From the NCBI GenBank assembly GCA_005408345.1, contig SEMN01000070.1, positions 549,001 through 613,000 of the forward strand: DNA of 64,000 nucleotides, given 5' to 3'. The notes under the pieces are model-generated. The model saw nothing but the letters and a program-made list of their open reading frames with translations, was not told the DNA's origin and did no database searches. Positions within the stretch are counted from its first letter, which is position 1. Every line of letters starts with the position of its first letter. Below, in pieces: positions 13,201 through 26,559 of this stretch. This DNA comes from Macquaria australasica (Eukaryota; Chordata; Actinopteri; Centrarchiformes; Percichthyidae). The position numbers and the translations under genes are program-made.

Positions 13201-15539
13201 TCTTGTGTATATGTAACTTGTGTTATGAGCATTTTGTCCTGACAGATGCAAGTCCACTGTGGTTAGATGTTCTTATCAAGAATGAATTAGCCTCGTCATC
13301 ATTTCGTAATCAAAACAAAATTTAAAAAAAACACAGTTGGAATTGCAGGCCACAAGACACCCACTAGCTAAAAAAATCATTTTTTCCATGCACACATTTG
13401 ATGCTGTGTGTGTCCCAGGTCTCAGCAATCACTTTGGCGAGCACAATAACAGACAGAAGCAACTGCCAGAACTCTGAAAATAAGAGCCAAGTTGTAATAA
13501 CTTGAATTACCCTTTAAGTGACAATGGCTGCACTGCCTACCAAGGCTGACCTTCTCCCACGCACTCATTAAACAGTAGGACAAACGTTTCAGATGTTCTC
13601 TGCTTGTTATTAATGTCACATTGGTTTTAAAGCACTGCTAAAGCAAACAACCTGTAGCTATTAGAAAAATATACACATGCAAATGTATACACTTGCATGC
13701 ATGCACAAATACACAGTCCAGCTGAGGACCACATCTGCACGCCAGATGTCAAGATGACCTGGCTAATCAAGACAGACACCACTGTTGAACAAGAGGTTAA
13801 ATATTTCTGGAGCTTTTCTCTTTGTCTGTTTTGTTTAGACTGCACTATTGCTTCAGCAGCCTGCTTATTTAACAGATTAAGGAGTCAGATTCCTGTAAGG
13901 ACAAACATCATTCTCCTGTGACAGAAAATCAACCCGCTCATCTTTTCTCTTAGTGGGAAGTGAAAAGGAAAGGGAGGACTAGTCCAGCATCATGACACAG
14001 ATGAAGCCCACTTCCTGAGATATTTGTGTTCTCAAGGAGCTGTTAGATTTCCTGCCAAGATTTCATCCATAATCTGATTGTGAAAAGGACCAGAGAAAGA
14101 AAAACACCTGATCCCTGAGTACCTCTCAGCAGGGAGTAATTGTTGTTTTCTGTCCTTCAGATTACTTTGACTTTTGATTTCTTTGTCATCCACATAGAGA
14201 CAGTTTTATTATTACCGCAGTTTGGTATCCCATCCATCTTTGTTTGACTTCCCCATCAACAGGGAGGCTGCCTTATTTCCTTTTGTGGCATTGGTTTTTC
14301 TTGTTCCTCCCATTTCCCAGCGCTGGGATTCAGCCAAGTTCCATTCACAGAGTGTACTGTACAAGGTCAGGATGTGTTTACACAGTTATAAACATGAAGA
14401 CATGATTAAAACATGTTTCAGGAGAGGCGACAATATGCGCGTGTGCAGAGTGCTGGCTCTTGGAACTGATTGTCACCTCTCTTTAACTGATTTTGCGGTC
14501 GCGGTGGATCCTCTCAAGATGTTCTACATATTTGTACAGGCTCTATTTCATGCTAAGATTTCATAATGTTGATGCTAAACAGAGCTGTACATCTGCATAC
14601 AGCATGCAGCATTTTGTCTCTGGAAGAGCTCTGTGGGGATGCTGATTTTCATTTGCTGTTTAATTGGTATCGTTGCAGCACAGAATGGGTTGCGGCTGAT
14701 TGGCATCATTTTGTCACGAAGGGGAGCTAGAGAGGGATAAATGAGAGGGTGCAAGACAGGGAGGCAGTGTGTAAGGAGCATGCCTTTGTGTGTATCTTGA
14801 GTGCATCAAGTGTGCATAAATGTGTGTGTTTTAAACTGCCATGTAATGGCATGACCTGCACCCAATTCAACACAACACAACAAGCAGAATTTCATTGAAC
14901 AAATCAAGCAGAGCCCATCTGAAATCTGAAATGTCATAATAAATACAATCAAGTTTTAATATACTGTTTCGTTGTCTTATCTGAAGGAGGTAGGACAAGA
15001 AGGACGCTCAGAGAAGGAACAAGACTAGTTTGACAGTAATTGTAAATATTTATCAGCAGCGCAAAAGGTTGGATTCCAAATTTTACTCACAGCTGTGGAA
15101 TCCGTACAGCTGAGCCTAATTAAAAATAATGAGCTTCATGGTTTGTCCATGTTAGAGCCACAAGCTACTGATATGATGGACCTTTATCACAGCTGAGCAA
15201 ATTGTTATTACAAATGAGTAAAACATGTATTTCACTGTGGCCTTTGTCAGGTTCAATAGCCTCCAGAAAGACTTTGGTTTATGACCAAATAATAATATAA
15301 GTATGTAATTTCCAATTGGATTTTATTGGTTGTGTTGGAAAAAAACAAATCACAGTCATGGTTTCAAAGTATATGGGAACAGGAGAGTATGGGGGTTTAC
15401 AAGCCTATTTATTATCTAGACAAGAGACCATGAAGTGTCAGAGATAGCAGCTCTTGCATTCTTGATATTATTGGCGGCGTTAGAAATAAAAAGCTATGGG
15501 TTAATAAAAACAAATGGTTTTACCCACTCAGCCTGAATA

Positions 15540-15915
15540 GATTCAACATGGCAATCTGCCCATTATTTCATGGAATATCTTGTGCAAAGTTGATATTTTG
15601 ACCTGAGGATGGGGAAAGAGGGATTCTCAGTGTCCAAAAAAAAGTACATCCTGTGGGAGCGTAGCTGCGCTCTCTAAATTCCACGGCAATCTGCCCATTT
15701 AATTTTGATTTTCTACAAATGGGAAATTCTGGCCTAATAGTGGCACTAACAGGAAGGTCAGGGGCTCACCAAACAGATTAGGATTAATTGCCTGGGGACC
15801 GTCAATATCCAAGCCATCAAGAAAATCCAGCTAGCAGTTGATGTGTTAAGTTGATGTGGTCCGAAGTGTTGGACAGACTGAACAACTGTCTGACCTACAT
15901 CACCATCCTTAGGCC
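15540..15915 (-). repeat. Interspersed repeat family A, diverged copy
   Basis: A degraded copy with recognisable units (GGCAATCTGCCCAT twice, AGGAAGGTCAGGGGCTCACC, CTGGGGACCGTCAATATCCA). It ends with the typical TGGTCCGAAGTGTTGGACAG and CATCACCATCC. It lies head-to-head with the copy at 15975-16285. Confidence 0.6.
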
Positions 15916-15974
15916 TCACTGTTGAAATCACTGTAGCGGTGAGAAGACATACAGATGTGCATATGATAATATTT

Positions 15975-16285
15975 GTGTGGGGACACACACAAGGATGAAT
16001 TGTAATAACTTTGGTGATCCTCTGGCTTTTCATTTAGCGCCATCATCAGGTCAATGATCATTTGTCTAATACTTTGGTTTGTGACCAGATACCTGAATAA
16101 CGTCATTCCCATCAGCCTCAGCTGTACTTTGTGTTTTGTGCTAATTAGCAAATGTTAGCATGCTGACAGGCTAAACTAAGATGTGAACATGGTAAACATC
16201 ATTCTTGCTTAGCATTGTCATTGTGAGCATGTTAGCATGCTGATGTTAGCATTTAGCTCAACGCACCACTTTGCCTAATCCTTGC
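15975..16285 (+). repeat. Interspersed repeat family A, partial copy
   Basis: Opposite orientation to the adjacent copy. Contains GGATGAATTGTAATAACTTT, GCGCCATCATCAGGTCAA, CCCATCAGCCTCAGCTGTAC, and repeated TTAGCATGCTGA blocks ending ATTTAGCTCAACGCACCAC. Confidence 0.8.
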
Positions 16286-19200
16286 CGTAGAGTCTTAGTC
16301 TTGTTTTTGTGTATGCTATGGACATGATCAACTAGTATGTATTGTGCACAAACACAAAGAAATGTTTAACATAGTTATTAGGTTTACAGAAAAATAGGGA
16401 ATTCCATCTTTCACATTTCACAAAACCACTTGAGTGCTGAATTCCAAATTCCAGACATCAGATCTGTGCTTCTGAACAATGTTGTTCAGTATAGAAATGT
16501 GGCCAGTCTGAACTATTTGTATTGTAATCTTGGAGAATATAGCGTAATACAGAATATGGACGATGCAGAAGAGAAAGACATTGCTAGTACAGTAGCTACA
16601 TAGGAGAAGAAAGGAACACAACACACTACACAACAAAGATAGATGATACAGTGCAGTAGTTGTGTACATTTTAGATGCATGTAGCTTACATTTTCTGTGC
16701 TGTGTGAGCTGCTGAGTGAAATTACATCAAGGCTTGCCTATTCAGAAAAAGCAGCCTTGAGTCTGCAAGATTCCAGATATTCTGACAAATTCACAGTGTA
16801 AACAACCCATTGCACCAACAACATGAGTAATATCCCATTCTGGCTTTGATACCACATCAGTCTTGACATTTTATGCTCTTAGTAGAACAAATGCATCTAA
16901 TGCAATGATGAATGCAGGCTTTTATTTTGAGTCAGCAGGATTTTGATGGTGGGGTTTCAATCCCACCTGCTGTTTGCTTCCCACCACAGATCGATTTTCA
17001 GACCAAAGAGGTCTAAAGGCTGTCTTTCCTGCTTTTTCTCACACTGTTTTTCTCATCTCTGCTGCTTTGCTTCTCCACTCTGTGCTTTACCCTTGACTCT
17101 CACTGTCCTCTTATGCTCTGTCACATTTCCAAATCTCTCTCTTCTCTCACATTTTTTTTGCTCGAATTAGACATTCATCTTTAGGAATAATAGATTGATA
17201 GTTACAGAGAACAGAGAGGATAACAATTACCTGCATTTGTAGAAATAAAGATATGCAGAGGCATGAAGAAGATGGGAACAGTAGCATTCATTGATATGAA
17301 ACACAGCTAGAAAGGGCTTTACACATCATTAAAAAGCATAAAAACAACATTAAAATGTGGAAATATAAGACATAGAGGTGAGGCTGGAATCAGGTTTAGT
17401 ATCAGAAGCAGCACCATTCACTAATAATTTAAACTATTAACTACTGTAGATGTCAAAGTTGCACTTCGGCGTCACTGGCATTTTAAAGAGCCCACCTCTG
17501 TCTACTGATATTTCATTAACTTAGGCCCATAACACCTCTAGAGGGATCAAAAATAAGTTATTTGCTCAACCCCAGTGTCTACCCACGCAGGCTTGCAGAT
17601 ATTACCATGCATTTCTGATAAGTCTGCAGGGGCTCAGAGCTGTCCCATTTTGAAATCTGCAAGTGTGTGAGGGCTTTCTTGTGGACTTTTCAAGCCCTTT
17701 GTGCACACATTCAGCAAGTCTGCACTAATGCAGACTTTGCTTGAGTAACCCACAATTTATAGCATTGTTGCAACATTAAAACAGAGATGAGGGAAAGGCT
17801 GTAAGCATAAAAAACAACACAGAAGGAGCTGGGTAGAACAAATTTACACGTACACAGGTCACAAGCAAGCACTGTGTGTTAGTTGAGTATCCTACGATGA
17901 CATGATTAGGTTTTTGAAAATGTCTCAAAGGCCTACTCCAGCGATTTCCATAAAGTTGATCTGAGAGCATGAGCAAGAAAACTCCCTTTGCCCTGTGGAA
18001 CATTTTGATGTTGCAACGTGCTGTCCCCTCCTCCTGTTATCAAGTACTTCGGCCCTATTGCACTCATGCAGTTACACTTTGGTGACGTCAAAAAAGCCTG
18101 TGAGGTTTCAGCACTTAGGGGGTGAACATTTGAGTTTTGTCCCTCTCTCTCAACACAGCCAATAACCTCTGAAAACCTCCTCAGGCTTGTATCTCGTTCA
18201 CAGCATTGTCTAATAATTTAAGAATTTGCTATCAGTAACAGCTACAGTAGGCTACAGGACAGGCTTGCCCTACAGTTATGATGGCAACCTGCCACTCACT
18301 TATGTGGGTGGCTTCACTATCTGTGCAATAATTAAATGGTTGTAAGCTGGTTGCAGTTTCTCATTTACTTACAGTGATCCAATATTACTGCTGGAATTGG
18401 TTTTATTACTTTCATGGAACAACATCAAGTGATGTCGCCTAAGTTGCCTGAGGGGTAAGGGCCTTTCAATATACTCTTAATTTGCACCTTTAATGATGTG
18501 TGAACATGTTGAGTCACATAATGTTTTTGTGGTTGCACTTTAACGGGCCCCTGTTGTGCAGCAAGAAAATAACTGTAAAATGAGAGAATGCTCCATGAAG
18601 TTCGCTAGAGCCGGTGCAGGATTTCATTCCCTGGTCCAGGGGGATTGTTAAATCTAACAAACTCTGCAACAAAAGAAAAAGAAATACGCTACTGGCTGAG
18701 GAAGTGTCAGAGAAGTGTTTTAAAACATTTTACACTTCGATGTCTGGAATTTATTAGCACTGGACCTCAGATATAACAATGCCTACTTTCTTATTATTCA
18801 TGCGGAGGCAAAAGAAAACAAAATGCATGCACTTGCCACACTGTGTGTCCACCTGTATCAATACCTCGCTTGGTTCTTTCCGTGAAAAACCTTGATCTTG
18901 AAAATAATATTTCCAGGTTAACAAAATAGAGCTATCAGCGGGCTTTTAGCTCACAGTGAATAACCATGTGTTTTTAGTTTTGAATTACAGAGTAACTATT
19001 TTTCTGACCTTGAAAGTCTCTTAGAGCTTGTCTTTGCATGTGCTATATAGCCCTCATCATAAAGCAAGGGATCTCCATCCAGCAGACCACACACACTCTG
19101 CAGCTGACCTCAAACATTTTAGAGGTGACTTGCGCTATAGAAAGGAGTATAGTTTGAAATTCACTTACTGTTGCCCCAGAAGGGGAATAAAGCTCCCTTA

Positions 19201-19513
19201 AATACCCTGATATTAAAAATGGTCACACCACTTTTTTTGGAATTATGGGAGATGACTGAAATACTTCAAAGGAAACTACACTGCTGCACTTTTGTTGAAA
19301 ATAATAAAAGAAATCCATGTGCCGTGTTTTAACAACTGTTTCTGATTTACAGGAGGCCCTGCTGAAGACTGGGGAGCATGTAGGGAATGAAAACAAATGA
19401 TGACCTGCATGATGAATGGACACGTAAGGACACACAACCTCCTGTAGGTGAAGCTTTGATAGAATAATTTCCCGGCTTCTTTTTCTACATGCCTACTCTG
19501 CTTCTATGTCAGA

Positions 19514-22500
19514 ATGTCAGTATCAGACTGCAAAAATGGGAGCAACACCCAAACGGGCCACAATTACATTCTCCACAGCTTGCCCATGGCTGAGAACTGT
19601 GAGAAAAGGCCTGTCAGGACATTTTTTGACTTCAGTCACACAAACGTGCCCGAAAATTTGGATGTCAAGTGGGTTCCCCTGTTGTCACTGGCTAACCTGC
19701 GGAGCATCTCAAAAGTCAAAGTGGTTAGTTTCCTGATGGGCTTGACACTGACGTTCCTCATCATGGCTTCTTACATCCTGACGTGGGACAAGAAAGGACT
19801 TTTGCTCACCCCCTCACCCTATCAGCTCAGACCTGTGGTCGTCCTGACCAGCGCAGCAGCAGCTGAAGATTCCTCGGGAAAGAATTTAATAGACATGAAA
19901 CTGCTAGTGAAGATCATCAGCTCCAAACTGGAATACAAACCCAGGAAGGTGCCTGATGAAAAGGATGTCATTGAAACTGACTCCCATGTAAGTCTGTGGA
20001 AAAACAGTCTGACCCATTTTTGTTGCACATCAGCAGACCGACTAATATAAAAAGGCTGTTTTTGTTATAATTCCAGGCTGCAATTATGAAATGTTTTCAC
20101 CCAAGAATGACATAAATATGCTGACAATGATAATGCAGTCTAAACTGGAAAATTTTAACAAGTGACCACTATGATTGCTTTATTTTTTTGTCGACAAAAG
20201 TGAATTGCAGGAGACTGACAAATAACAAACACCTTACAATCAACTCTGCAGTAAATGCCTGTTTGGAGAATCATAATGACCAGTGTTTGATGAGACTGAC
20301 AGAGGTGTTGATTCAACGTAATGTTTTTAGAGCTTGGGCTGATAAGTAAATATCAGGTTACATGTCTCGCTAAGTGTTTCTAAGGGCCTACTGACTGCTG
20401 TTACTACGTGCTAATGTACTGTAATCCTCCTGTGTTTGGCGTATGTTCTCATCATACTTTTTCACGTTTTGCAGTGTTTGTCACTAAGGCATCAGCAATT
20501 CTGACAGTTACACTGTAAATCACTGTTACAGAGGTAGCAACACAAGTGAGTCAGAAAGTCGAATACCAATTAGTGGTATGTGTCAGTGTTACACATATGA
20601 ATATCTAACTGAGTTTTCAAAGCAACATAATGCAACTAACAGCTGCACAAAATGGCCAAATACTGAAGGTGATTATGTATCAGTTGCAAAGCTGCAAAAT
20701 CAAGTCATGTGGCCCTAAATGGATGTTTTGATATTTTTTATGTCATGAGAACTTGTAACCATTGGCATACAGTGTAAATTACATGAATTCCAAGTGAAAA
20801 TAGCTGCTTTTCTCTGTGAAAGTAGAAACTACCATCTTTTAGCAGCCACCTTTCAAGCCCACAGATACTAAAGGAGTACATTGTGGAAGGACTTCTGCAT
20901 AACAACACCACAAGCTGCAAGCTTCACAAGAATAACAAATGTTACCTCTGACAGTTTCAACAAAAATGTAACATAATATCCTTCTCCAAATCACGGTTTA
21001 CTAAAAGGCTACACTGTATTATAAACTATTCCCATTATTTTGTCCACCCTCTGTACTGCCTAATGTCGTTTTTTTCCTCTCTGCAGTTGTTCTCTGTAAT
21101 TCCTCGCCATTTCCTGTCCGGCATCAAGAGCCCTTGCTGGTATGAGGAGTTCTCCAGTGAACTCAGCACTGATCCGTACACGAGGAACCTCTTCACTCTG
21201 CGCTCAAAGAGCTTCAAGACAGTGTGTGACCACCTGAGGACCAACTTCCACCAGCACTTATACCACAGAAACGGCAAACTGTTTCGTCTTCGCTGTTTGC
21301 CATTCTTCTACATCATCGGCCAACCAAAGTGTGGCACAACAGACTTGTTCCACAGGCTGCTGCTGCATCCAGAGGTCAAGTTCAACACTATGAAGGAGCC
21401 ACACTGGTGGACCAGGAAACGCTTTGGTAAGTCATCAGGAGATGGATAGTATCTCTGAATGTTTTGATCATTTTGGAAAACGTTTGTGGAAGCTAGCTGA
21501 TGGATTGAAAGATTTTTATAATATATAATAACATAATAACATAACATGAGAACATAATATATATAAACGGATGACACTGATTTAGGATAGAGCTGCAATG
21601 AATAGTTGATTAATCGATTAGTTGATTGAAAGAAAATTAGTCAGCAAACATTTTGATAATCAATTAATTGTTTAGTCCTTTATCAAGCAAAAATGACAAA
21701 CATTTTAAATAGAATATTTTTGGACTGTAGTCGGACAAAACAAGACATTTCTTGATGTCACCTTGCGCTCTATGATATTATTGATGATATGATTATTATT
21801 ATTACATTTTTCACAGTTTTCTGGTGTTTTGTAGACGAAACAATTAATCGAGAAAATAAGGCAGATAAACGTATAATGAAAATAATCATTAGTTGCAGCC
21901 CTAATTTACAGTAAATGTGAAGTAGATTATTTATCTTAAAGAACCTAAATAAACAGGATTAATTAGTAGTACTGTGTTGAGTTAACAAAAAACAATACTG
22001 GAGTCCTCAGTGGATGAACCCATTATGTCTGAACTGACTTCTAAGCTCACTGAAAACAGTCCCAATTAACTTGCTTAAAATAACATGTAAAGACCAGTCT
22101 GTCATCATCGTACCTCCCATTTAAACTTGTCTTCTAGGCTTTGTAGATATGAAATCAACAAACACAGTTGGATCATTAAACTCACCTTTTCAGGTCAGCC
22201 TTCCACTGATTTTCTTGTTGTGTCCATATGTCTTTTTCTTCTGGTTCAGATTTTGTGCCGTTAGGATGCTCTTTCAATGTTCAACCTTTAAATGAAAATT
22301 ATGTGGTTTTTTACTACACACGATTTAAATTTGAAACACTTAATTCTTTTTCTAATTCTGTTTTTTCAAAATAAAATCAAAAGAGCACATACTTTATAAC
22401 AATAACTTCTAATTCAGCAGTACAAATTGTCCAAATGTAGAGATAAACTGGTAGTCTGCAAGCTAGAAAATGAACCTACTTACCTAATTTTTATTATTTT

Positions 22501-25500
22501 TTATGTATCTGTTCTCTCCTCGGGGTGCAGGTTATATCCGTTTCAAAGATGGCTTCCAGGAAAGTTTTCCTGTGGAAGATTACCTGGATCTGTTTGACTT
22601 GGCAGCCCACAACATCCAAGAAGAAATCAGTGGAAATTCATCTGGAGACCACCGCGCGCTCCAGCTCATAACAGGTGAACACATGGGAAAGTGTTTGTGT
22701 GTGTGTGTGTGGGTGGGTATGATTTGGTATTGTTAGCGTCCATTGTGCATCAGATGGAAGAATCTCTTGCCTTTATAGTTTTCTTTTGGTATTTTCTGAA
22801 GACCTTTGAACAGTGAAACAATTGGATCCTGACCATGATTCAAATTACAGGTCTCTTTTGTCTCTTTTGTTTTCCTTTCTTGTGTTGTCAGGCCTCGCTC
22901 GTTTTCAGTGGATTTCCCACAAGTGGCTCTGACCTCAGGAGCACTACAGTGGTGCTCACATTATTATTCTAGATATTCTGTGGTCAAAGAGAACAGCACA
23001 GTGTCTTTTGAAGTGTACACAGTATCTCAAATGCCTCTGGGTGCTGTCACAACCACTCTGTAGTCACATCTGTAATTATAAATGAGGCTGACTCAAACTT
23101 TACTCTCCTGTGCCTGGCCCTAAGAGACAGTAGAGAATATCCCCCAATAAACAATAAATTAAAGAAATTACATTTTTGGAGTTAAGTAGAATTGATCTTT
23201 TGAAGGGAAATCCTTCACATTACCTTGGTTTTGTAGGTTTTCTTTTATGAAAATGTGCTGATAAGAAGGTTCTGCTTACTTGGCTTTGGTTGCTGAAGTG
23301 AAACAAACTCCTTATTTGGATTTTGCATGGTCACTGATAATAAATGAAATTTTAAAATCTCACAAATCACAAATCTGTTCAAGTGTAGATTAGAGAGGCA
23401 TAATGTCCCCAGATAAGGAAAGTGTTTGCAACATCTCTTGCATATTTTGGCCTAAAATTCAGCTCAACTTTTCTACATTATCATGCCTGAGTCTCTGTAC
23501 CACTCACTGCATTTCAAATGAACTGTTGTTACCCAAGGTGATGCTAAGACTGTCAATGTCTTGACAGGTGAAGCCAGTGCATCCACTATGTGGGACAACC
23601 AAGCCTGGAGCTATGTTCACGGAGACAGAGAGGAGACAGAGCCCCCGTTCCTGGCCCAGGACTTCATCCACACAGTCCAGCCCGGTGCCAAAATCATCAT
23701 CATGCTTAGAGATCCAGTAGAGAGGTACTGTAGAGAAATCCATCCACTAATCTGGCTTTATAGATACAGATGTGATTTCCTCTAGTGAAACAATTTGGTT
23801 TGGATTGTTTCTAATGGGTTTTCCTATAATTTGTCATTGTGGCAGAACATATTTGTTTTAAATTATAACTCCTACTGTACATCCAGCAAAATGTCCTTTC
23901 GTAGTTCCAACTAGCTTACAACTTTGTTTCTTTCTGTTCCCAGGCTTTATTCTGACTACCTGTACTTTAAGATGGCCAACAAGTCAGCAGAGGACTTCCA
24001 TCAGAAGGTCGTAGAGTCTGTACAGTTGTTTCAGTCCTGCCTGTCTGAGAGGTCACTTCGGTCCTGCGTCTATGACACCAGCCTCTCCAACGCCATGCCG
24101 GTTAGCATCAGTTTACCTGAGAATAATTACAGCTTTAATAACTATATTTAACTATACCTAACAACAAACACCTAATTTTTTCTTTGAGAATTTCTACCTC
24201 CAAGTGGTTGTAAATGGATATTACTGCACTGAAGTGTGTCTCGTTCTGCGCAGGGAACAAATATCACCAACTCACTGCCCAGAGTCACTTCAGACCCTTC
24301 AGCATATATCCTATCAGGCAGCGCTCCCTCAGGAGTAAGCTGAGTTATGAGCGGCTGTCACCCCTAATCACAACATGTAGGTGACAGCACCATTATCCTG
24401 CGAGATTTACTACAGTAAAAGCAGCAATCAGCTTGACCTGAAACCATTGGAACAGAAACAGAATCCATCTCAAATCTAACATAAACATTCAGAAAAACAC
24501 CATTAGATTCTTTCTGTTTACATGATGAAGATGAGGGCTCTCAGGATCTGTTAAAGCTCTCTGCTTGTGAATCACAGCACAGTATCTTAGTTTCAGCGGG
24601 TGGTGTTGTGCTGTGGTGCCCTCTTAAGGACCCATAGTGTCAGTGCATGTGGATTAAATAAAATACTGTCTCACTCTTAATTTTACCGTTCAGCAAACCG
24701 GAATTAAACAACAACTTTATGAAGGACACAGACTTAAAATTCACAAAAGTATTATTGCAATACCTGCTACAAGTGTGGGTCACATTACTTTGCTTCACAA
24801 TTAGAAGTATTTGTTCTTCCCGTTTATACTGAATATGTCCATCATGTCCCCTGTTGGTTTATTTGTGACTGCTGTTCCAGTAAAAACAGTTTGTCTCTAT
24901 TTGGCATAAGCTGTTATGATTTTTGAAACATGTTCCTTTTACATTGTCAAGAATGTTTCTATTTTTTTCATTGTTCTGACCTTAAGCATGCTGAAATATC
25001 CAAGCGCATTAAATAATATTTGTCATGAGCCGACATGACAGTTTCTGTATGTCTCAGTTTTGAAGTTCTAGCACCTGTGCACTACACTGAAAAAAATAGC
25101 AGAACTCAGTGTTTTTATTGACTGATTTGCCTGTAATCTGGACACAAACAATTTACTCTCTTTGGAGCAATTTGGGTAGTTGTTGCTTTGAAAGCTCATA
25201 TATCAAAGTAATGATTTCAGAGCTCTTTTGTAGCTGACGAAATATTGTAACAGTGTTTGTTATTGTGATTATGTTACTTTAAAGTGTAAAAATGGAATAT
25301 GATAGTTAAAGAATGAGGCTTGCTATATTCTATATTTTACTTACTGTTGACAAATCCCATGAAAAAGACAATACAACAATATGTTACGGTAGTTTGCTTT
25401 GAATACTTTCCTACTTCCCTGCCCTGTCTGTGGCCCTCAACTCAAAGCCCATTCTTTCTACTGAAGATGTACATTTTTAAAAATGGATCAGAAATATATA

Positions 25501-26559
25501 CTTTCATTTTTCTATAAAGGATAAATAATTTCCTAAATAAGCTGGCCCCTGTAGTTTTTGGCAAACGTTACTCAAACAGGAGTAAGGGTGCATTTGTTGA
25601 CAACTGGCAACAGGACAGTGTATGTTGACTCAAAATAAACTACAGTGCCCGTCTTCATCATAATGAAGGAACATGTCAGCCAGTGCAACAGTGTGGCCCA
25701 CTGATGTGTGTTTAATAGTGGAGCGCTATGGCACAGAGGTACAAGCTATATCAAGCTTTGGATACACAGACAATCCTTGTTAGTTCAATCAGTTCATTGT
25801 TTTTTTTTTTGTCTTTTCAGTGGATTTGTTGTCAATTAAAAAAAAATTCCCCCAGCTTTATCCTTTAAAATGTATTGTTTACATTATTTTGTCTACCACC
25901 TGTACGTCTGCTACAGGACACTTTAAGGACTTCTTGTTCATGTTTAATTAACAGCTGGGACTGAAAGTTCACTTTTGACCTCCTAAGCAGCAGTTGACAA
26001 AACAATCTCACCACAAGAGAGTGATGATGTTGACTTGATTTGATTTTTCCCCACAGGTGAGGCTAAATTTGGGGATGTACTTCGTCTACTTACTGGACTG
26101 GCTGACAGTTTTCCACAGGGAGCAGATTCTAGTTCTTCGACTAGAGGACTACGCAGCCAACCTTAAAGTGACAATCAAGAAAGTTTATGATTTTCTGAGT
26201 GTAGGTATGTATCCAGTGACATGCTCTTTGTACATTCAAACCTTTTAAATATCAGGAATTAAAGGGCCTATTTCTTCCTGGCTGTTTATTTATCTGGTTG
26301 TGTCTGCCTCGCGGCTTCACCTCTGTATTGTTAAGGACTCTGACTTCAACCTCCCATCCTCCCTGCAGGTCCTCTGTCGGAGACGGTGGAGGCAGCACTG
26401 ACCAAACGGCCCATGTCTAACACGCGGCGGGTGGCAGACAGGAACCTGGGTCCTATGCTTCCAGCCACCAGAGACCTCCTCAGGGAATTTCACCAGCCCT
26501 TCAACCATAAACTGGCCAGTGTGTTGGACAACAAGGCCTTCCTCTGGAGTAACACCTGA
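19514..26559 (+). CDS. chst15: Carbohydrate sulfotransferase 15 (N-acetylgalactosamine 4-sulfate 6-O-sulfotransferase), seven coding exons
   Basis: Transfers sulfate from PAPS to C6 of GalNAc-4-sulfate in chondroitin sulfate A, making chondroitin sulfate E in the Golgi (known for the family). Coding exons read by hand: 19514-19987, 21087-21426, 22531-22674, 23568-23724, 23944-24100, 26057-26204, 26369-26559 (stop TGA 26557-26559). All introns are GT-AG and every junction keeps frame, giving 536 residues against 561 in human. A type II membrane anchor lies at about residues 70-89, ending in MASYIL. The 5'-phosphosulfate loop GQPKCGTTD is at 236-244, preceded by RCLPFFYIIG and followed by KEPHWWTRKRF. 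The 3'-phosphate motif LRDPVERLYSDYLYF starts at 366. The C-terminal part (LLDWL, LRLED, DRNLGPM) also matches the family. The N-terminal 60 residues diverge from human. The ATG at 19514 sits just after an acceptor-like site (AG at 19511-19512), so an upstream exon is likely; Met25 (19586) is an alternative start. The donor after exon 5 (GTTAGC) is weak. Confidence 0.95.
21589..21901. repeat. Interspersed repeat family B (TIR element) in chst15 intron 2
   Basis: Starts AGAGCTGCAATGAATAGTTG and ends CATTAGTTGCAGCCCT, so the termini are inverted copies of AGGGCTGCAACTAAT. The interior is rich in TTAATCGATTAG and AATTAATCGAGAAAATAA. About 313 bp, non-coding; a well-known fish MITE-like repeat. 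Confidence 0.8.
24254..24334 (+). CDS. chst15: Candidate in-frame cassette exon of chst15 (27 codons)
   Basis: Within intron 5, an acceptor (TTCTGCGCAG ending at 24253) and a donor (GTAAGC at 24335) bracket exactly 81 nt. The segment is open in the frame set by exon 5 (phase 0 on both sides). It begins GTNITNSLPRVT and ends SGSAPSG. It holds one N-glycosylation sequon (N-I-T) and is visibly more GC-rich than the surrounding intron. Insertion would fall between ...SLSNAMP and VRLNLGMY, which are directly adjacent in the human protein as I remember it. It may be an alternative exon, a lineage-specific constitutive exon or a chance match. The main 536-residue model omits it. Confidence 0.35.
25512..25872 (-). 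repeat. Interspersed repeat family D (TIR element) in chst15 intron 5
   Basis: Bounded by TATAAAGGATAAA at the left and TTTATCCTTTAAAA at the right. The interior (CAGGAGTAAGGGTGCATTTG, CAAAATAAACTACAGTGCCC, ATGAAGGAACAT) is the reverse complement of blocks in 44934-45465. About 360 bp, no coding. Confidence 0.7.

Larger units (their letters stand above)
10228..19512 (+). other. Probable chst15 intron 1 (or upstream region)
   Basis: No coding ORF is recognised on either strand. The region contains the inverted family A pair at 15.5-16.3 kb. A perfect CRE octamer TGACGTCA lies at 18083-18090. The last 40 bases are pyrimidine-rich and end in an acceptor-like AG at 19511-19512. If the 9.87-10.22 kb block is not the first exon, this is simply upstream sequence. 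Confidence 0.45.

Noticed and set aside
16938..16974. tRNA-like T-arm (GTGGGGTTTCAATCCCAC)
   Set aside because: No D-arm, anticodon arm or acceptor stem of correct length precedes it; it is a local hairpin (CAGCAGG ... CCTGCTG) only.
19822..20028. Minus-strand ORF opposite chst15 exon 1
   Set aside because: Shadow of the real coding exon.
22892..22940. Acceptor-like site in chst15 intron 3 (GTTGTCAG, pyrimidine-rich before it)
   Set aside because: The following sequence hits a stop in the required frame after 13 codons with no donor before it, and the neighbouring exons already join in frame.
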